DNA of 6,916 nucleotides from Verrucomicrobiales bacterium (GCA_028293305.1 JAQGPD010000089.1:1-6916), one strand, 5' to 3'. Shown: positions 1 to 6,392, counted from the stretch's first letter. Translations and numbers: made by a program. Notes: generated from the sequence alone by a model not told the origin.

Positions 1-94
1 CGGGACCGCCACGCATTCGATAGCTGTAGACAACATTCCATTCACAAATCCGGCTGGATTATGGGAATGGCGTTTGGGATTTTATCCTGGGGTT

Positions 95-124
95 GCCGTG
101 GCCACGGCGCCCCCGGGAAGGGGC
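95..124. repeat. Palindrome plus adjacent GC-rich hairpin
   Basis: A perfect 14-bp palindrome, GCCGTGGCCACGGC, lies at 95-108. It is followed at once by a second hairpin, GCCCC at 109-113 pairing with GGGGC at 120-124. They open the hairpin cluster that continues to about 511. Confidence 0.55.
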
Positions 125-213
125 CACAACGCATTTTGAACTGCCACGCGTTTCTAAAAATGGGTCAATCAATGAAGCTTTCATGGACTGGGGTTGCCAT
201 GGCGGCCGGGGAT

Positions 214-236
214 CCTGAACCCCTTCAGGGTTCGGG
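214..236. repeat. REP-like hairpin with CTTCA loop
   Basis: GAACCC (217-222) pairs with GGGTTC (228-233) around the loop CTTCA, and flanking C-G pairs extend the stem to 214-236. Hairpins of the form AACCC-cttca-GGGTT recur as dispersed intergenic repeats in planctomycete and verrucomicrobial genomes, from general recollection. Confidence 0.5.
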
Positions 237-254
237 ATTTCGCCGGTGAAGGAC

Positions 255-285
255 CTGGGTAGCCGACCCCGGTCGGCAACCCCAG
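255..285. repeat. Long REP-like hairpin
   Basis: GCCGACC (262-268) pairs with GGTCGGC (271-277). Beyond one A-A mismatch, the stem continues as GGGT (257-260) with ACCC (279-282), then CT with AG after a one-base bulge. The result is a hairpin of about 13 pairs with a 2-nt loop. It belongs to the same cluster as the neighbouring hairpins. Confidence 0.55.
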
Positions 286-320
286 ACTAGAGCATTTTAA
301 ATAATGATGTGGCCAGCGTC

Positions 321-479
321 CAACCCCGGAGGGGTTGAATCTTTATAGCCATAATCAGCGCTTAAATTTTAGCTCCGGAGGAGCGACATCTGGCTTCATC
401 GGGGTAGAATATGCCGCTCCTCCGGAGCTCGATCCTTTTTCGCACCTCGGTGGCTATAAAGATTCCGGCCCTCCGGGCC
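321..479. repeat. Nested inverted-repeat element (REPIN-like)
   Basis: Outer arms: GAATCTTTATAGCCA (337-351) is the exact reverse complement of TGGCTATAAAGATTC (451-465). Inner arms: AGCTCCGGAGGAGCG (371-385) is the exact reverse complement of 415-429. Each outer arm is flanked by its own hairpin: CAACCCC-gga-GGGGTTG at 321-337 on the left, and GGCCC-tcc-GGGCC at 467-479 on the right. The mirrored layout fits a non-autonomous mobile element of REP/REPIN type or a strongly folded transcript. No transposase is present in the window, so mobility is inferred. Confidence 0.65.
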
Positions 480-480
480 T

Positions 481-511
481 AATAATCCAGAAGCCTGCCG
501 GCTGCATTATT
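481..511. repeat. Interrupted hairpin at edge of repeat cluster
   Basis: AATAAT (481-486) pairs with ATTATT (506-511), and inside it AGCC (492-495) pairs with GGCT (500-503). It directly follows the REPIN-like element. Confidence 0.4.
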
Positions 512-527
512 CCTTAAACTGCTCTAA

Positions 528-588
528 CATCCCAACACCCCTTGGCGTAGCCCGTAAGCGGCATCCCAACGCCCTTGGCGTAATCCCG
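528..588. repeat. Two-copy short direct repeat
   Basis: Two 27-bp copies start at 528 and 562, a period of 34 bp. Both begin CATCCCAAC, share CCCTTGGCGTA, and end in CCCG. They differ at a few positions. With only two copies and a variable spacer this is not a CRISPR array. Confidence 0.55.
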
Positions 589-857
589 GACCGGCAATTA
601 CGGCAGGATTTATTCAGCGGTTGTTAGGGATAAAAAGATTGCGCCAGGTGGTGGCGCTGGAAAAGCGCGTGTGGAGTTTACCGATTCCCGGCTGGAATGG
701 GTATCAGGGGCCGGCCGTTGCGGTCTGTGGTGTGCTGACGTGCCGGGACTGTCAGGCTTTCAAGGGCAGGGCGATGCAGGCATTTGCTATGGGATGATGT
801 GAAAGGCTCCGGCCGCATGCGGTGCGGGGGTGGTTGCGGAAGTTATGGGACGGGCAC

Positions 858-894
858 AAAAAACCCGGAAGGAGAGTGTCCTTCCGGGTTTTTT
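858..894. terminator. Bidirectional intrinsic terminator
   Basis: AAAAAACCCGGAAGGA (858-873) is the exact reverse complement of 879-894, around the loop GAGTG. The stem therefore ends in a T-run on either strand. On the minus strand it lies about 165 bp beyond the stop of the BlaI/H1-like gene and probably ends that transcript. On the plus strand it would stop transcription leaving the repeat region. Confidence 0.8.
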
Positions 895-1060
895 GGTTGA
901 GGCCGTGCCGCCTGGGCGGTGGCGGCGTCTGCGCCATGGGGATCAAACCACCGGTTCCGGCGCGGGAACGGTGTCGCGGGCCACCTTCGATGGGTGGCGG
1001 GTTTGGGCCGGGTTGAGGATTTGGGAGGGATGCGGCGGAGCGCGCCTCCCGCTTTGGTTA

Positions 1061-1690
1061 TTACTTGGCGGCTTTTTTGGCTGCTTTCTTGGCAGGGGCC
1101 TTTTTGGCGGCGGCTTTTTTGGCAGGAGCGGCCTTTTTGGCTGGAGCTTTTTTGGCGGCTGCTTTCTTGGCAGGAGGCAGGGTTTTGACGGCGGCTTTTT
1201 TGGCAGGAGCGGCCTTCTTGGCGGGAGCAGCCTTCTTGGCGGGAGCAGCTTTTTTGGCTGCGGTTTTCTTTTTAACGGCCATGGTAGTTTGGTTTGGTTG
1301 TGCGGCCTTGGCGCGCGCGCGTCCGACAGGACTCCGCAACATGCCGGCCACGGCTTGGGTTTCCCCCGGAGTCAGGGTGACTCTGGAGAGAATCTGCTCG
1401 ATCAGGTCCGCGGGCCTTCCGTGGAAGACGCGGGTGACAAGATCATTGAGGTAACGCCCGACCGTCACCTGCCTTGTTTTTCTGGCGAAATAAATATTCG
1501 ACCGGCCTTGATATTTCTTCCTGACATGGCCTTTGCGCTCGAGGCTTTGGAGCACCGCGAGGACGGTGGTGTAGGCCCGGGGTTTTCCGTCAGGAAGGCT
1601 GCCCCACACATCATGGACAGTGGCCCCGGTGCTGGCCCAAAGGATGGAGAGCACTTGAAATTCGAGGTTCGATGGATGCGCGACCTTCAT
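1061..1690 (-). CDS. BlaI/MecI/CopY-type repressor with histone H1-like tail
   Basis: A 209-residue protein made of two parts. Residues 1 to about 122 match the BlaI/MecI/CopY (Penicillinase_R) winged-helix family: the opening NLEFQVLSILW, then RAYTTVLAVLQSLERKGHV (38-56) as recognition helix and wing, then a dimerisation segment around VTRVFHGRPADLIEQIL. Such repressors bind dyad operators, often their own. Residues 137-209 are almost only Lys, Ala and Pro in AAPAKK-type repeats, with 27 lysines and no acidic residue, like histone H1 C-terminal tails and bacterial H1-like proteins. The tail should bind DNA nonspecifically. Family members are usually about 120-140 residues, so the tail is extra. 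No BlaR1-type M56 peptidase gene adjoins, so the signal is unknown. The ATG at 1690 fits the family N-terminus, although no Shine-Dalgarno is visible. M137 could be an internal start for a separate H1-like product. Confidence 0.88.
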   Translation of the reverse strand: MKVAHPSNLEFQVLSILWASTGATVHDVWGSLPDGKPRAYTTVLAVLQSLERKGHVRKKYQGRSNIYFARKTRQVTVGRYLNDLVTRVFHGRPADLIEQILSRVTLTPGETQAVAGMLRSPVGRARAKAAQPNQTTMAVKKKTAAKKAAPAKKAAPAKKAAPAKKAAVKTLPPAKKAAAKKAPAKKAAPAKKAAAKKAPAKKAAKKAAK

Positions 1691-1747
1691 GTTAGAAAAT
1701 TCTGCGGTGCTGTTGCGGCAGGGGGCAGGCGAGCCTTCGGCAAACTG

Positions 1748-1774
1748 CTACTACCACTCTAGTAATCGGGTCAA
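1748..1774 (-). promoter_or_regulatory. Candidate promoter of the BlaI/H1-like gene
   Basis: On the minus strand, TTGACC (1774-1769) is a good -35 box and TAGTAG (1753-1748) a fair -10 box, 15 bp apart. Transcription would start near 1741, giving a leader of about 50 nt before the ATG at 1690. The spacer is shorter than ideal, so the -10 assignment is tentative. Confidence 0.4.
1749..1764. promoter_or_regulatory. Candidate BlaI-type operator
   Basis: TACTACCACTCTAGTA is an imperfect dyad, TACTA-N6-TAGTA. BlaI/MecI operators are built on TAC...GTA-type dyads such as TACTACA...TGTAGTA, from family knowledge. The site overlaps the candidate -10 region of the BlaI-type gene, about 58 bp upstream of its start, where autorepression would be expected. 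The inner bases do not match the dyad. Confidence 0.45.
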
Positions 1775-1789
1775 CAAAATATTAAGCGC

Positions 1790-1823
1790 GACGTGATATT
1801 TTCCTTGCTAGTGACGTGATATT
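1790..1823. promoter_or_regulatory. Paired 11-bp direct repeat, possible regulator site
   Basis: GACGTGATATT occurs exactly at 1790-1800 and again at 1813-1823, 23 bp apart, roughly two helical turns. The pair sits between the divergent BlaI-type and PH-like genes, just upstream of the candidate TTGACC box. The phased spacing suggests a protein-binding site, but the binder is unknown. Confidence 0.4.
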
Positions 1824-2000
1824 GAGCCGATTGGGCAGGATTGAGGTGATCCTGACATGTTTCGGCGCATGGATTTGTGACGGCCGATTCACGGTTAGCG
1901 GCGCGGCGGGGGTTCCGTGATGCGTTGCCGGCGGGGTGGGTGTTAGGGCATGTTGGGGTTTTGGCGGGGCTCTTGCGCGGAGGTTGGGGGAGGATGTAGG

Positions 2001-2474
2001 ATGAGCACTTTCCTAACCCGAGCACTTTTTGTTGTCATGATCACTGATTCCCCCGCCTTGTCGTTTGAGATTCCCGCCCGCGATGCGCTGGGCCGCGAGC
2101 ATGTGGAGGGGAAGTTGGTGGCGGAGGAAAAGTCGCTGCAGTTTTATTGGCGCTTCCGTGACCGGACTTTCAAAAGCCTGGGCGAGGACATGCGGATCAT
2201 TGTGTTGGACTATGCCAATGTGGAGAGTGTGACGCTGAAGACGATGCTTGGCCGGTGGAAGCCGCGGTTGTTGGTGAAGCTGACGGATCCGCGTCCGCTG
2301 GATGCGGTGCCGGGGACGCAGGTGGGGGCGGCGACGTTATGGCTGGCCCGCCGCGGAGGCGTGGCGGAGGCTAAGGCGTTTATCAAAATGATCGACTATC
2401 GGAAAAGCGATGCGGTGGCGAATGCGCGGATCGCGCGGATGTCGGAGCTGGACGACAAGCCGGGGATGTTGTGA
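2001..2474 (+). CDS. Small hypothetical protein, bacterial PH-like fold suspected
   Basis: A 157-residue protein I cannot assign to a named family with confidence. I chose the ATG at 2001 because the purine-rich GGGGGAGG lies 7 nt upstream, the clearest Shine-Dalgarno in the window; the frame is open back to 1950. Residues 5-20 are mildly hydrophobic but not a clear signal peptide. The segment from about residue 36 to 130 reads as alternating beta strands (GKLVAEEKSLQFYW, MRIIVLDYANVESVTLK, RLLVKLTD) and ends in a helix (VAEAKAFIKMID). The pattern of strand, 'I...VESV', 'DPRPLDAVPGTQVG', 'LWLARR', helix resembles small bacterial PH-like proteins of unknown role. It is divergent from the BlaI-type gene, and its stop lies 7 nt before a 142-bp repeat. 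No catalytic motif is visible. Confidence 0.75.
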   Translation: MSTFLTRALFVVMITDSPALSFEIPARDALGREHVEGKLVAEEKSLQFYWRFRDRTFKSLGEDMRIIVLDYANVESVTLKTMLGRWKPRLLVKLTDPRPLDAVPGTQVGAATLWLARRGGVAEAKAFIKMIDYRKSDAVANARIARMSELDDKPGML

Positions 2475-2481
2475 GCGGGGA

Positions 2482-2795
2482 GAGTGGTCCGCACAGTCCT
2501 CTGTGCGGCTGCGGCTGTCTGGCTTTTCCAATGCCTTGGCAAAAGCCGACGGAGGCTTGGATGATGGGCGGGCGGCCTGCGTGCGGGGCACGGTGGGTCT
2601 GCGGTTGGGATTGGGAAGGATGCGTGGCCGCAAAGCAGAGTGGTCCGCCAACAGAGTAGTCCGCTCAGTCCTCTGTGCGGCTGCGGCTGTCTGGCTTTTT
2701 CAATGCCTTGGCAAAAGCCGACGGAGGCTTGGATGATGGGCGGGCGGCCTGCGTGCGGGGGACGGTGGGTCTGCTGTTGGGATTGGGAAGGATGC
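2482..2795. repeat. Two direct 142-bp repeats
   Basis: Copy 1 (2482-2623) and copy 2 (2654-2795) align without gaps at an offset of 172 bp and differ at only 5 of 142 positions. Each starts with GAGTGGTCC or GAGTAGTCC followed by the hairpin CCGCACAG-TCCT-CTGTGCGG, which is perfect in copy 1 (2489-2508) and has one mismatch in copy 2. A truncated start, GAGTGGTCCGCC, also lies at 2638-2649 between the copies. The offset is not a multiple of 3, so open frames crossing both copies read them differently, which argues against coding. This looks like a dispersed repeat family or a recent local duplication. Confidence 0.85.
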
Positions 2796-2851
2796 CTTGA
2801 GGAGACTCTTTCTTTGAGGAGACCGGGGCTTTGAGATTACCGATGCTTTGA

Positions 2852-2892
2852 GAACCGCACAGAGGACTGTGCGGACCACTCTGGTGGCGGAC
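2852..2892 (-). repeat. Inverted partial copy of the repeat head
   Basis: Read on the minus strand, 2892-2853 reproduces the first part of the 142-bp repeats: tccgccaccaGAGTGGTCC, then the perfect hairpin CCGCACAG-tcct-CTGTGCGG (2874-2855). It matches the sequence preceding copy 2, including the partial unit at 2642-2653. The rest of the repeat is missing. The three copies thus flank 2482-2892 in mixed orientation. Confidence 0.75.
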
Positions 2893-2894
2893 GC

Positions 2895-2929
2895 AAAAAA
2901 AAACGGCCTCCCTGTTGCCAGGGAGGCCG
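2895..2929 (-). terminator. Intrinsic terminator of the MFS transporter gene
   Basis: CGGCCTCCCTG (2904-2914) pairs perfectly with CAGGGAGGCCG (2919-2929) around a 4-nt loop. On the minus strand the stem is followed by nine U residues (2903-2895). It begins about 40 nt after the stop of the MFS gene, as expected for its terminator. Confidence 0.88.
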
Positions 2930-2969
2930 CTGCGATTTGTTTTATGTGAGGAGTGGCAGGTCTGAGGAA

Positions 2970-4541
2970 TCAGGCGGTCACTTCATCGACTTTCAGCGCG
3001 CGGTAGCCTCCGATGGTTTTGAAGTAGAGGAGCACCAGGAGGTAGACGGCGGCCATGATGGCAGGGAGCCAGGAGTCGGCTTTCAGGGTCTTGCGGTCAC
3101 CGGTCTGGTCAGCAGCCACCACGGCCTTTTGATCGGCGGTGGGTTCCTTGGCTTCCTTGGCGGCGGCCAGTTTGGTGCCATCCAGGCCGTAGACGGCGGT
3201 GGAGGGCAGATTCAGGAAGGTGCTGGCTTTGGGTGCTTTATATTCCGCATAGAGTGCGGGGTTGGTTTCATTCAGGGTTTCGCCGGAGAAGCGGTCCTTG
3301 GCGTAACCGAGGCCGGGGGTGCCGATGATGCCGGAGGAGAGCATGCCGATACCGCCGATGATGGACATGGCGACGGCACCGGTCTGCGGATAGCGGTCAC
3401 CCACGACGGCGAGCATGGTCGGCCAGAAGAAGGTTTTGCCAGCGGCATAGATGCCCAGGGCGATCAAGGCCATGCCGAAGGTCTGCATGCCGGTGGCGAG
3501 GTTCAAGCCGATGCAGGCGAGGATCGAACAGACGAGCAAGAGGCCGATGGGGGACAACTTGAGGGTGGTTTCGATCCAGTGGGCGCAGAAGCGCAGGCAA
3601 AGCATGATGGCGGAAGTCCAGATGAAGAGGTATTTACCCTGCTCCGAAGTGAAGAGGTTTCCGGTGATGTTTTGAATCCAGCCGTCGGTGCCGAGTTCGA
3701 GGGAGCCGACCACGGCATGGGTGATGAAGAGCACGAAGAGCAGGACGGAGCCGAGGGAGAATTTGGTGATCACGGCCACGGCGATGAGCAACGCGCCGCC
3801 GATGCCATAACCGATGAGGTTGGAGCTTTCAGGGCTGACGCCTTTGAAAAGGTCACCGAAGAAGAGAGCCAGCAGGTAACAGGCGACGAGGGCGCCGAGG
3901 ATGCCGACGGGCTTGAGCATTTCCGCAAAACTGGTGCCTTTGGCGGCAGCGGCGGATTTCGGGAATTTCTGACCGAAGAACATGAGCGCGTAAAGTGCGG
4001 TCGGGATGAGATAAAGCGCGAGCTGGGTCTTCCAACCCACTTGCATTTTGTCGTCAAGGATCCAGCCGGCGACGCTGCCGAGGATCATGCCGGCCGGCCA
4101 GGAGGCGTGCAGGATATTGAGATAATGGGTGCGTTTTTCAGGGAAGAGGGTGGACACCAGGGGATTGGCGACGGCTTCCAGGGTGCCGTTGGCGTAGGCG
4201 AAGAGGAACATGCCCCAGTAGAGGAACGTGTAGGCATTGTCCGGAGTGGTGGCACCGAAGGTGACAAAAGCGGAGAGGATGTGGCACAGCAGGGCGACGA
4301 GCACCAGTTTGCCGTAGCCGATTTTATCCACGATGACGCCGCCAACGATGATGCCGAAACAGAATCCGGAAAACCCGGCTCCGCCAATGGCGCCAAGCTG
4401 CGTGGCGGTGAAGCCGTATTCCTTGCCCCAGTTGTCAAAGATGCCTCCTCGGATGGCAAAGCCGACGCCGGCGGCCAGGATGGCCATGAAGCCCGCCCAT
4501 AGGAGGCGCTTCGCGTTTGGTGTGATTCCTTCTTCGCTCAT
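2970..4541 (-). CDS. MFS transporter, sugar-type, with large TM11-TM12 loop
   Basis: A 523-residue polytopic inner-membrane protein of the major facilitator superfamily, driving solute transport by an ion gradient. About twelve hydrophobic segments are visible, the first near 14-34 and the last near 491-508. Conserved stretches are NGTLEAVANPL (118-128) and FPEKRTHYLNILHASWPAG (133-151), which resemble MFS sugar carriers in the FucP/FGHS neighbourhood; the substrate is not determinable here. Between TM11 and TM12 lies an unusually long hydrophilic loop (about 413-489), rich in Lys, Ala, Asp and Glu. Typical members have 400-450 residues, and this loop explains much of the excess. The ATG at 4541 gives MSEEG followed by TM1; no Shine-Dalgarno is obvious. 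The APC permease gene lies 130 bp upstream on the same strand, and a strong terminator follows. The 521-residue frame on the opposite strand is a shadow. Confidence 0.93.
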   Translation of the reverse strand: MSEEGITPNAKRLLWAGFMAILAAGVGFAIRGGIFDNWGKEYGFTATQLGAIGGAGFSGFCFGIIVGGVIVDKIGYGKLVLVALLCHILSAFVTFGATTPDNAYTFLYWGMFLFAYANGTLEAVANPLVSTLFPEKRTHYLNILHASWPAGMILGSVAGWILDDKMQVGWKTQLALYLIPTALYALMFFGQKFPKSAAAAKGTSFAEMLKPVGILGALVACYLLALFFGDLFKGVSPESSNLIGYGIGGALLIAVAVITKFSLGSVLLFVLFITHAVVGSLELGTDGWIQNITGNLFTSEQGKYLFIWTSAIMLCLRFCAHWIETTLKLSPIGLLLVCSILACIGLNLATGMQTFGMALIALGIYAAGKTFFWPTMLAVVGDRYPQTGAVAMSIIGGIGMLSSGIIGTPGLGYAKDRFSGETLNETNPALYAEYKAPKASTFLNLPSTAVYGLDGTKLAAAKEAKEPTADQKAVVAADQTGDRKTLKADSWLPAIMAAVYLLVLLYFKTIGGYRALKVDEVTA

Positions 4542-4671
4542 AATGTTTTAGGATGGTTTCCGCTTTTTTGGATTGGTTTTTGTCAGGGTGCGCGGGAATA
4601 AGATGGGATTCCCGGCTGTGGGCGCGAAGCTTGCCGACTCGGCTTCGTTCCCACAAGCACAAAAGCACGCG
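4542..4671. other. Intergenic hairpins between two transporter genes
   Basis: Two inverted repeats fill this gap. GTGGG (4618-4622) pairs with CCCAC (4650-4654), with an inner stem CGAAGC (4625-4630) and GCTTCG (4642-4647). GGGAAT (4594-4599) pairs with ATTCCC (4608-4613). The larger hairpin starts 17 nt after the permease stop, but on the minus strand it is not followed by a U-tract. It may be a factor-independent stop of low strength, an RNA-stabilising stem or another REP-like copy. Confidence 0.5.
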
Positions 4672-6009
4672 TCAGGGATTCGACTTCTTACAGCGATCCG
4701 TCAGTTTGGAGGCCCCCGCATAGACCGCCAAAGCCAGCAGCGCATTGCCCAGTCCCCAAAGCGACTCCCGGTGCCGGTTCTCCAGCAGGTAGGCGAGGAT
4801 GAAGGCCATCAAACCCAGGAACAGCCCCGTCGTCCAGGGATAGCCCCACGCCCGGTAAGGCCTGGGCAATGCCGGCTCCCGGCGGCGCAGGTGCACCACG
4901 CCCCAGACGGTCAGCACCAACACCAGTTGCAGGGAAAACTCCGTGCAGGCCAGGATGCGGGACACGCTGGTGGACATCAGAAAAACCAGGGCCAGTCCGC
5001 TTTGAAGCAAGACCGCCACCCAGGGCACCCCGCGCCGGGTCGTCAGGGACAGCGGGGCCAGCAACCCATGATCCCGTCCCATGGTCTGGGCCACGCGGCT
5101 GCCCGCCCATAACAATCCGCTGATGGACGACATCAGCCCCGCCGCGATCAACCCCGCGACGAGCCGCGCCCCGTTTTCCCCCAGGATGCGCCGCGCCGCC
5201 ACGAATCCGATGTCCGCCTCCCCGCTCAGCTCCGCCATCGGCGTGCTGTGGAGAAAGGCCGCATTCAATGCCACATATAAAACCGTCACCACCAGCGTCC
5301 CGATGATCAGCGCCCGCGGTGCCGTCCGGCCCGGGTCCTTCAGCTCCCCCGCAATATAACAGGCTGCATTCCAACCGCTGTATGCATACAACACAAAAAT
5401 CAGACTGATCGCGTAATCCGGCCGCAGCATCAACGCGCCGTCCCCGGTTTTCGGCCAAAATGACAGGTTCTCCGGATTCGCCGCCAAAAATCCCGATCCC
5501 GCCAACCCCGCCACCATCACCACCTTCAAAACCGTCAGGAACGTCTGGGCGCGTCCGCTCGCCCTCACGGAAATGAAGTGCAGCAGCGTCATCCCTCCCA
5601 GCACCGCCACCGACAACAGCGCCACCGTCGCCTCCGCATTGCCTCTCCAGATCCAGCCCGTCGCGGAGGACGCGTAATTGGCAAAAAACACCGCGCTCAC
5701 CGCCATCGGAGCCGGGAAACCCACCGTCATGGAAATCCATCCGCTCATGAATCCGAGCGCCGGATGATACACCCGCCCCAACAAATGATACTCGCCGCCG
5801 GACCTGGGCAACGCCGCCGTCAGCTCGGCGTAGTTCACCGCTCCACACAAGGCCAGAAGCCCGCCCAGCATCCATAACAAAAGAATGGGAAAAGCCGATG
5901 GCGCCGCCGCCACCTGAAACCCCAGACTGCCATAAACCCCCGTCCCGATCATCGTCCCCACCACAATCGCCACCGCCGCGGACAAGGAAACGTGCTGACG
6001 CGGAGGCAT
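4672..6009 (-). CDS. APC-superfamily amino-acid permease
   Basis: A 445-residue inner-membrane transporter of the amino acid-polyamine-organocation superfamily, carrying amino acids by symport or exchange. Family signatures are clear: GTMIGTGVYG (18-27) in TM1, which holds the unwound substrate-binding turn; NYAELTAALPRSGGEYHLLG (59-78); YAYSGWNAACYIAGELKDP (208-226) around TM6; and RPYRAWGYP (383-391) near the C-terminus. Length matches the usual 430-480. The open frame extends upstream to 6345, but that extension is low-complexity (SDSDCHSHSHSH) and runs into the tRNA gene. I therefore start at the ATG at 6009, which puts TM1 right after a short polar N-terminus. No Shine-Dalgarno is seen. 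It resembles LAT/SteT-like exchangers, but substrate is unknown. The MFS gene follows 130 bp downstream on the same strand, so co-transcription is possible. Confidence 0.92.
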   Translation of the reverse strand: MPPRQHVSLSAAVAIVVGTMIGTGVYGSLGFQVAAAPSAFPILLLWMLGGLLALCGAVNYAELTAALPRSGGEYHLLGRVYHPALGFMSGWISMTVGFPAPMAVSAVFFANYASSATGWIWRGNAEATVALLSVAVLGGMTLLHFISVRASGRAQTFLTVLKVVMVAGLAGSGFLAANPENLSFWPKTGDGALMLRPDYAISLIFVLYAYSGWNAACYIAGELKDPGRTAPRALIIGTLVVTVLYVALNAAFLHSTPMAELSGEADIGFVAARRILGENGARLVAGLIAAGLMSSISGLLWAGSRVAQTMGRDHGLLAPLSLTTRRGVPWVAVLLQSGLALVFLMSTSVSRILACTEFSLQLVLVLTVWGVVHLRRREPALPRPYRAWGYPWTTGLFLGLMAFILAYLLENRHRESLWGLGNALLALAVYAGASKLTDRCKKSNP

Positions 6010-6308
6010 GGAAGTGGGTCGGGGGGAGGATTGTGAGGGAAAAGTGTCAGAGCTGCGGCCGAGGCGCGGACGGGACGGGCGACGTGAACTGAGTAGCAGG
6101 AACCGGGGAGCGGGAAATGGAAAATGGGAATGTGAATGCGAATGGCAGTCGGAATCGCTTTGGAAAACCCGGGGGATCCACCCCATGCGGTCGGCGGCCA
6201 CGGCCAGCGGAACGGCCGTCTGTCGACCGCTATCACGCTCAGCCAACTTCATGCAATCGAAAGCCGAAAATCCAGTTGCACATCCTTCCCAGGGCCCTAG
6301 ACTGGGAG
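6010..6308. other. Divergent intergenic region with GAATGN-like repeats
   Basis: This 299-bp stretch separates the permease (minus) from the tRNA (plus). Positions 6112-6146 contain imperfect short tandem units of the form AAATGG/GAATGN. Read on the minus strand, these yield the Ser-His-Asp-rich pseudo-extension of the permease frame. I see no gene and no clear promoter for the permease. A candidate tRNA promoter lies at its right end. Confidence 0.5.
6276..6303 (+). promoter_or_regulatory. Candidate promoter of tRNA-fMet
   Basis: TTGCAC (6276-6281) and TAGACT (6298-6303) are 16 bp apart and match the sigma-70 boxes moderately (3/6 and 4/6). Initiation would fall at about 6309-6311, almost on the first base of the mature tRNA. 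That is unusual, and an undetected upstream promoter remains possible. Confidence 0.35.
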
Positions 6309-6385
<77 letters not shown>

Positions 6386-6392
6386 TTTCAAT

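Larger units (their letters stand above)
1..857. other. Gene-free region with REP-like hairpins
   Basis: I find no convincing gene here. Positions 95-511 are packed with short hairpins and a nested inverted repeat, annotated separately. Positions 528-588 hold a short direct repeat. From 600 to 857 I recognise nothing: one plus-strand frame is open from about 557 to 798, but it has no ATG near its beginning, no ribosome binding site and no recognisable protein family, so I do not call it. The open frames at 61-249 and 335-517 run straight through the hairpins and look accidental. Confidence 0.6.

Noticed and set aside
528..588. CRISPR array
   Set aside because: Only two imperfect copies, a 7-nt gap between them and no cas genes.
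1065..1454. Plus-strand frame rich in Ala/Phe/Leu, resembling a membrane protein
   Set aside because: The AAFLAG repeats are the antisense reading of the AAPAKK tail codons, with no start signal.
830..1762. 310-residue plus-strand open frame
   Set aside because: It is antisense to the BlaI/H1-like gene. Its Gly/Phe/Leu-rich repeats are the mirror of the Lys/Ala codons, and it crosses the bidirectional terminator.
2410..2834. Several plus-strand open frames across the 142-bp repeats
   Set aside because: The two copies are read in different phases because the offset is not a multiple of 3, so there is no sign of selection on the protein.
2937..4502. 521-residue plus-strand open frame
   Set aside because: It is the complement of the MFS transporter gene. 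Gly/Asp/Glu/His-rich composition and lack of any family pattern show it is a shadow in GC-rich DNA.
4688..5875. 395-residue minus-strand frame inside the permease gene
   Set aside because: It overlaps the APC permease in another phase, is Gly/Arg-rich and has no recognisable family.
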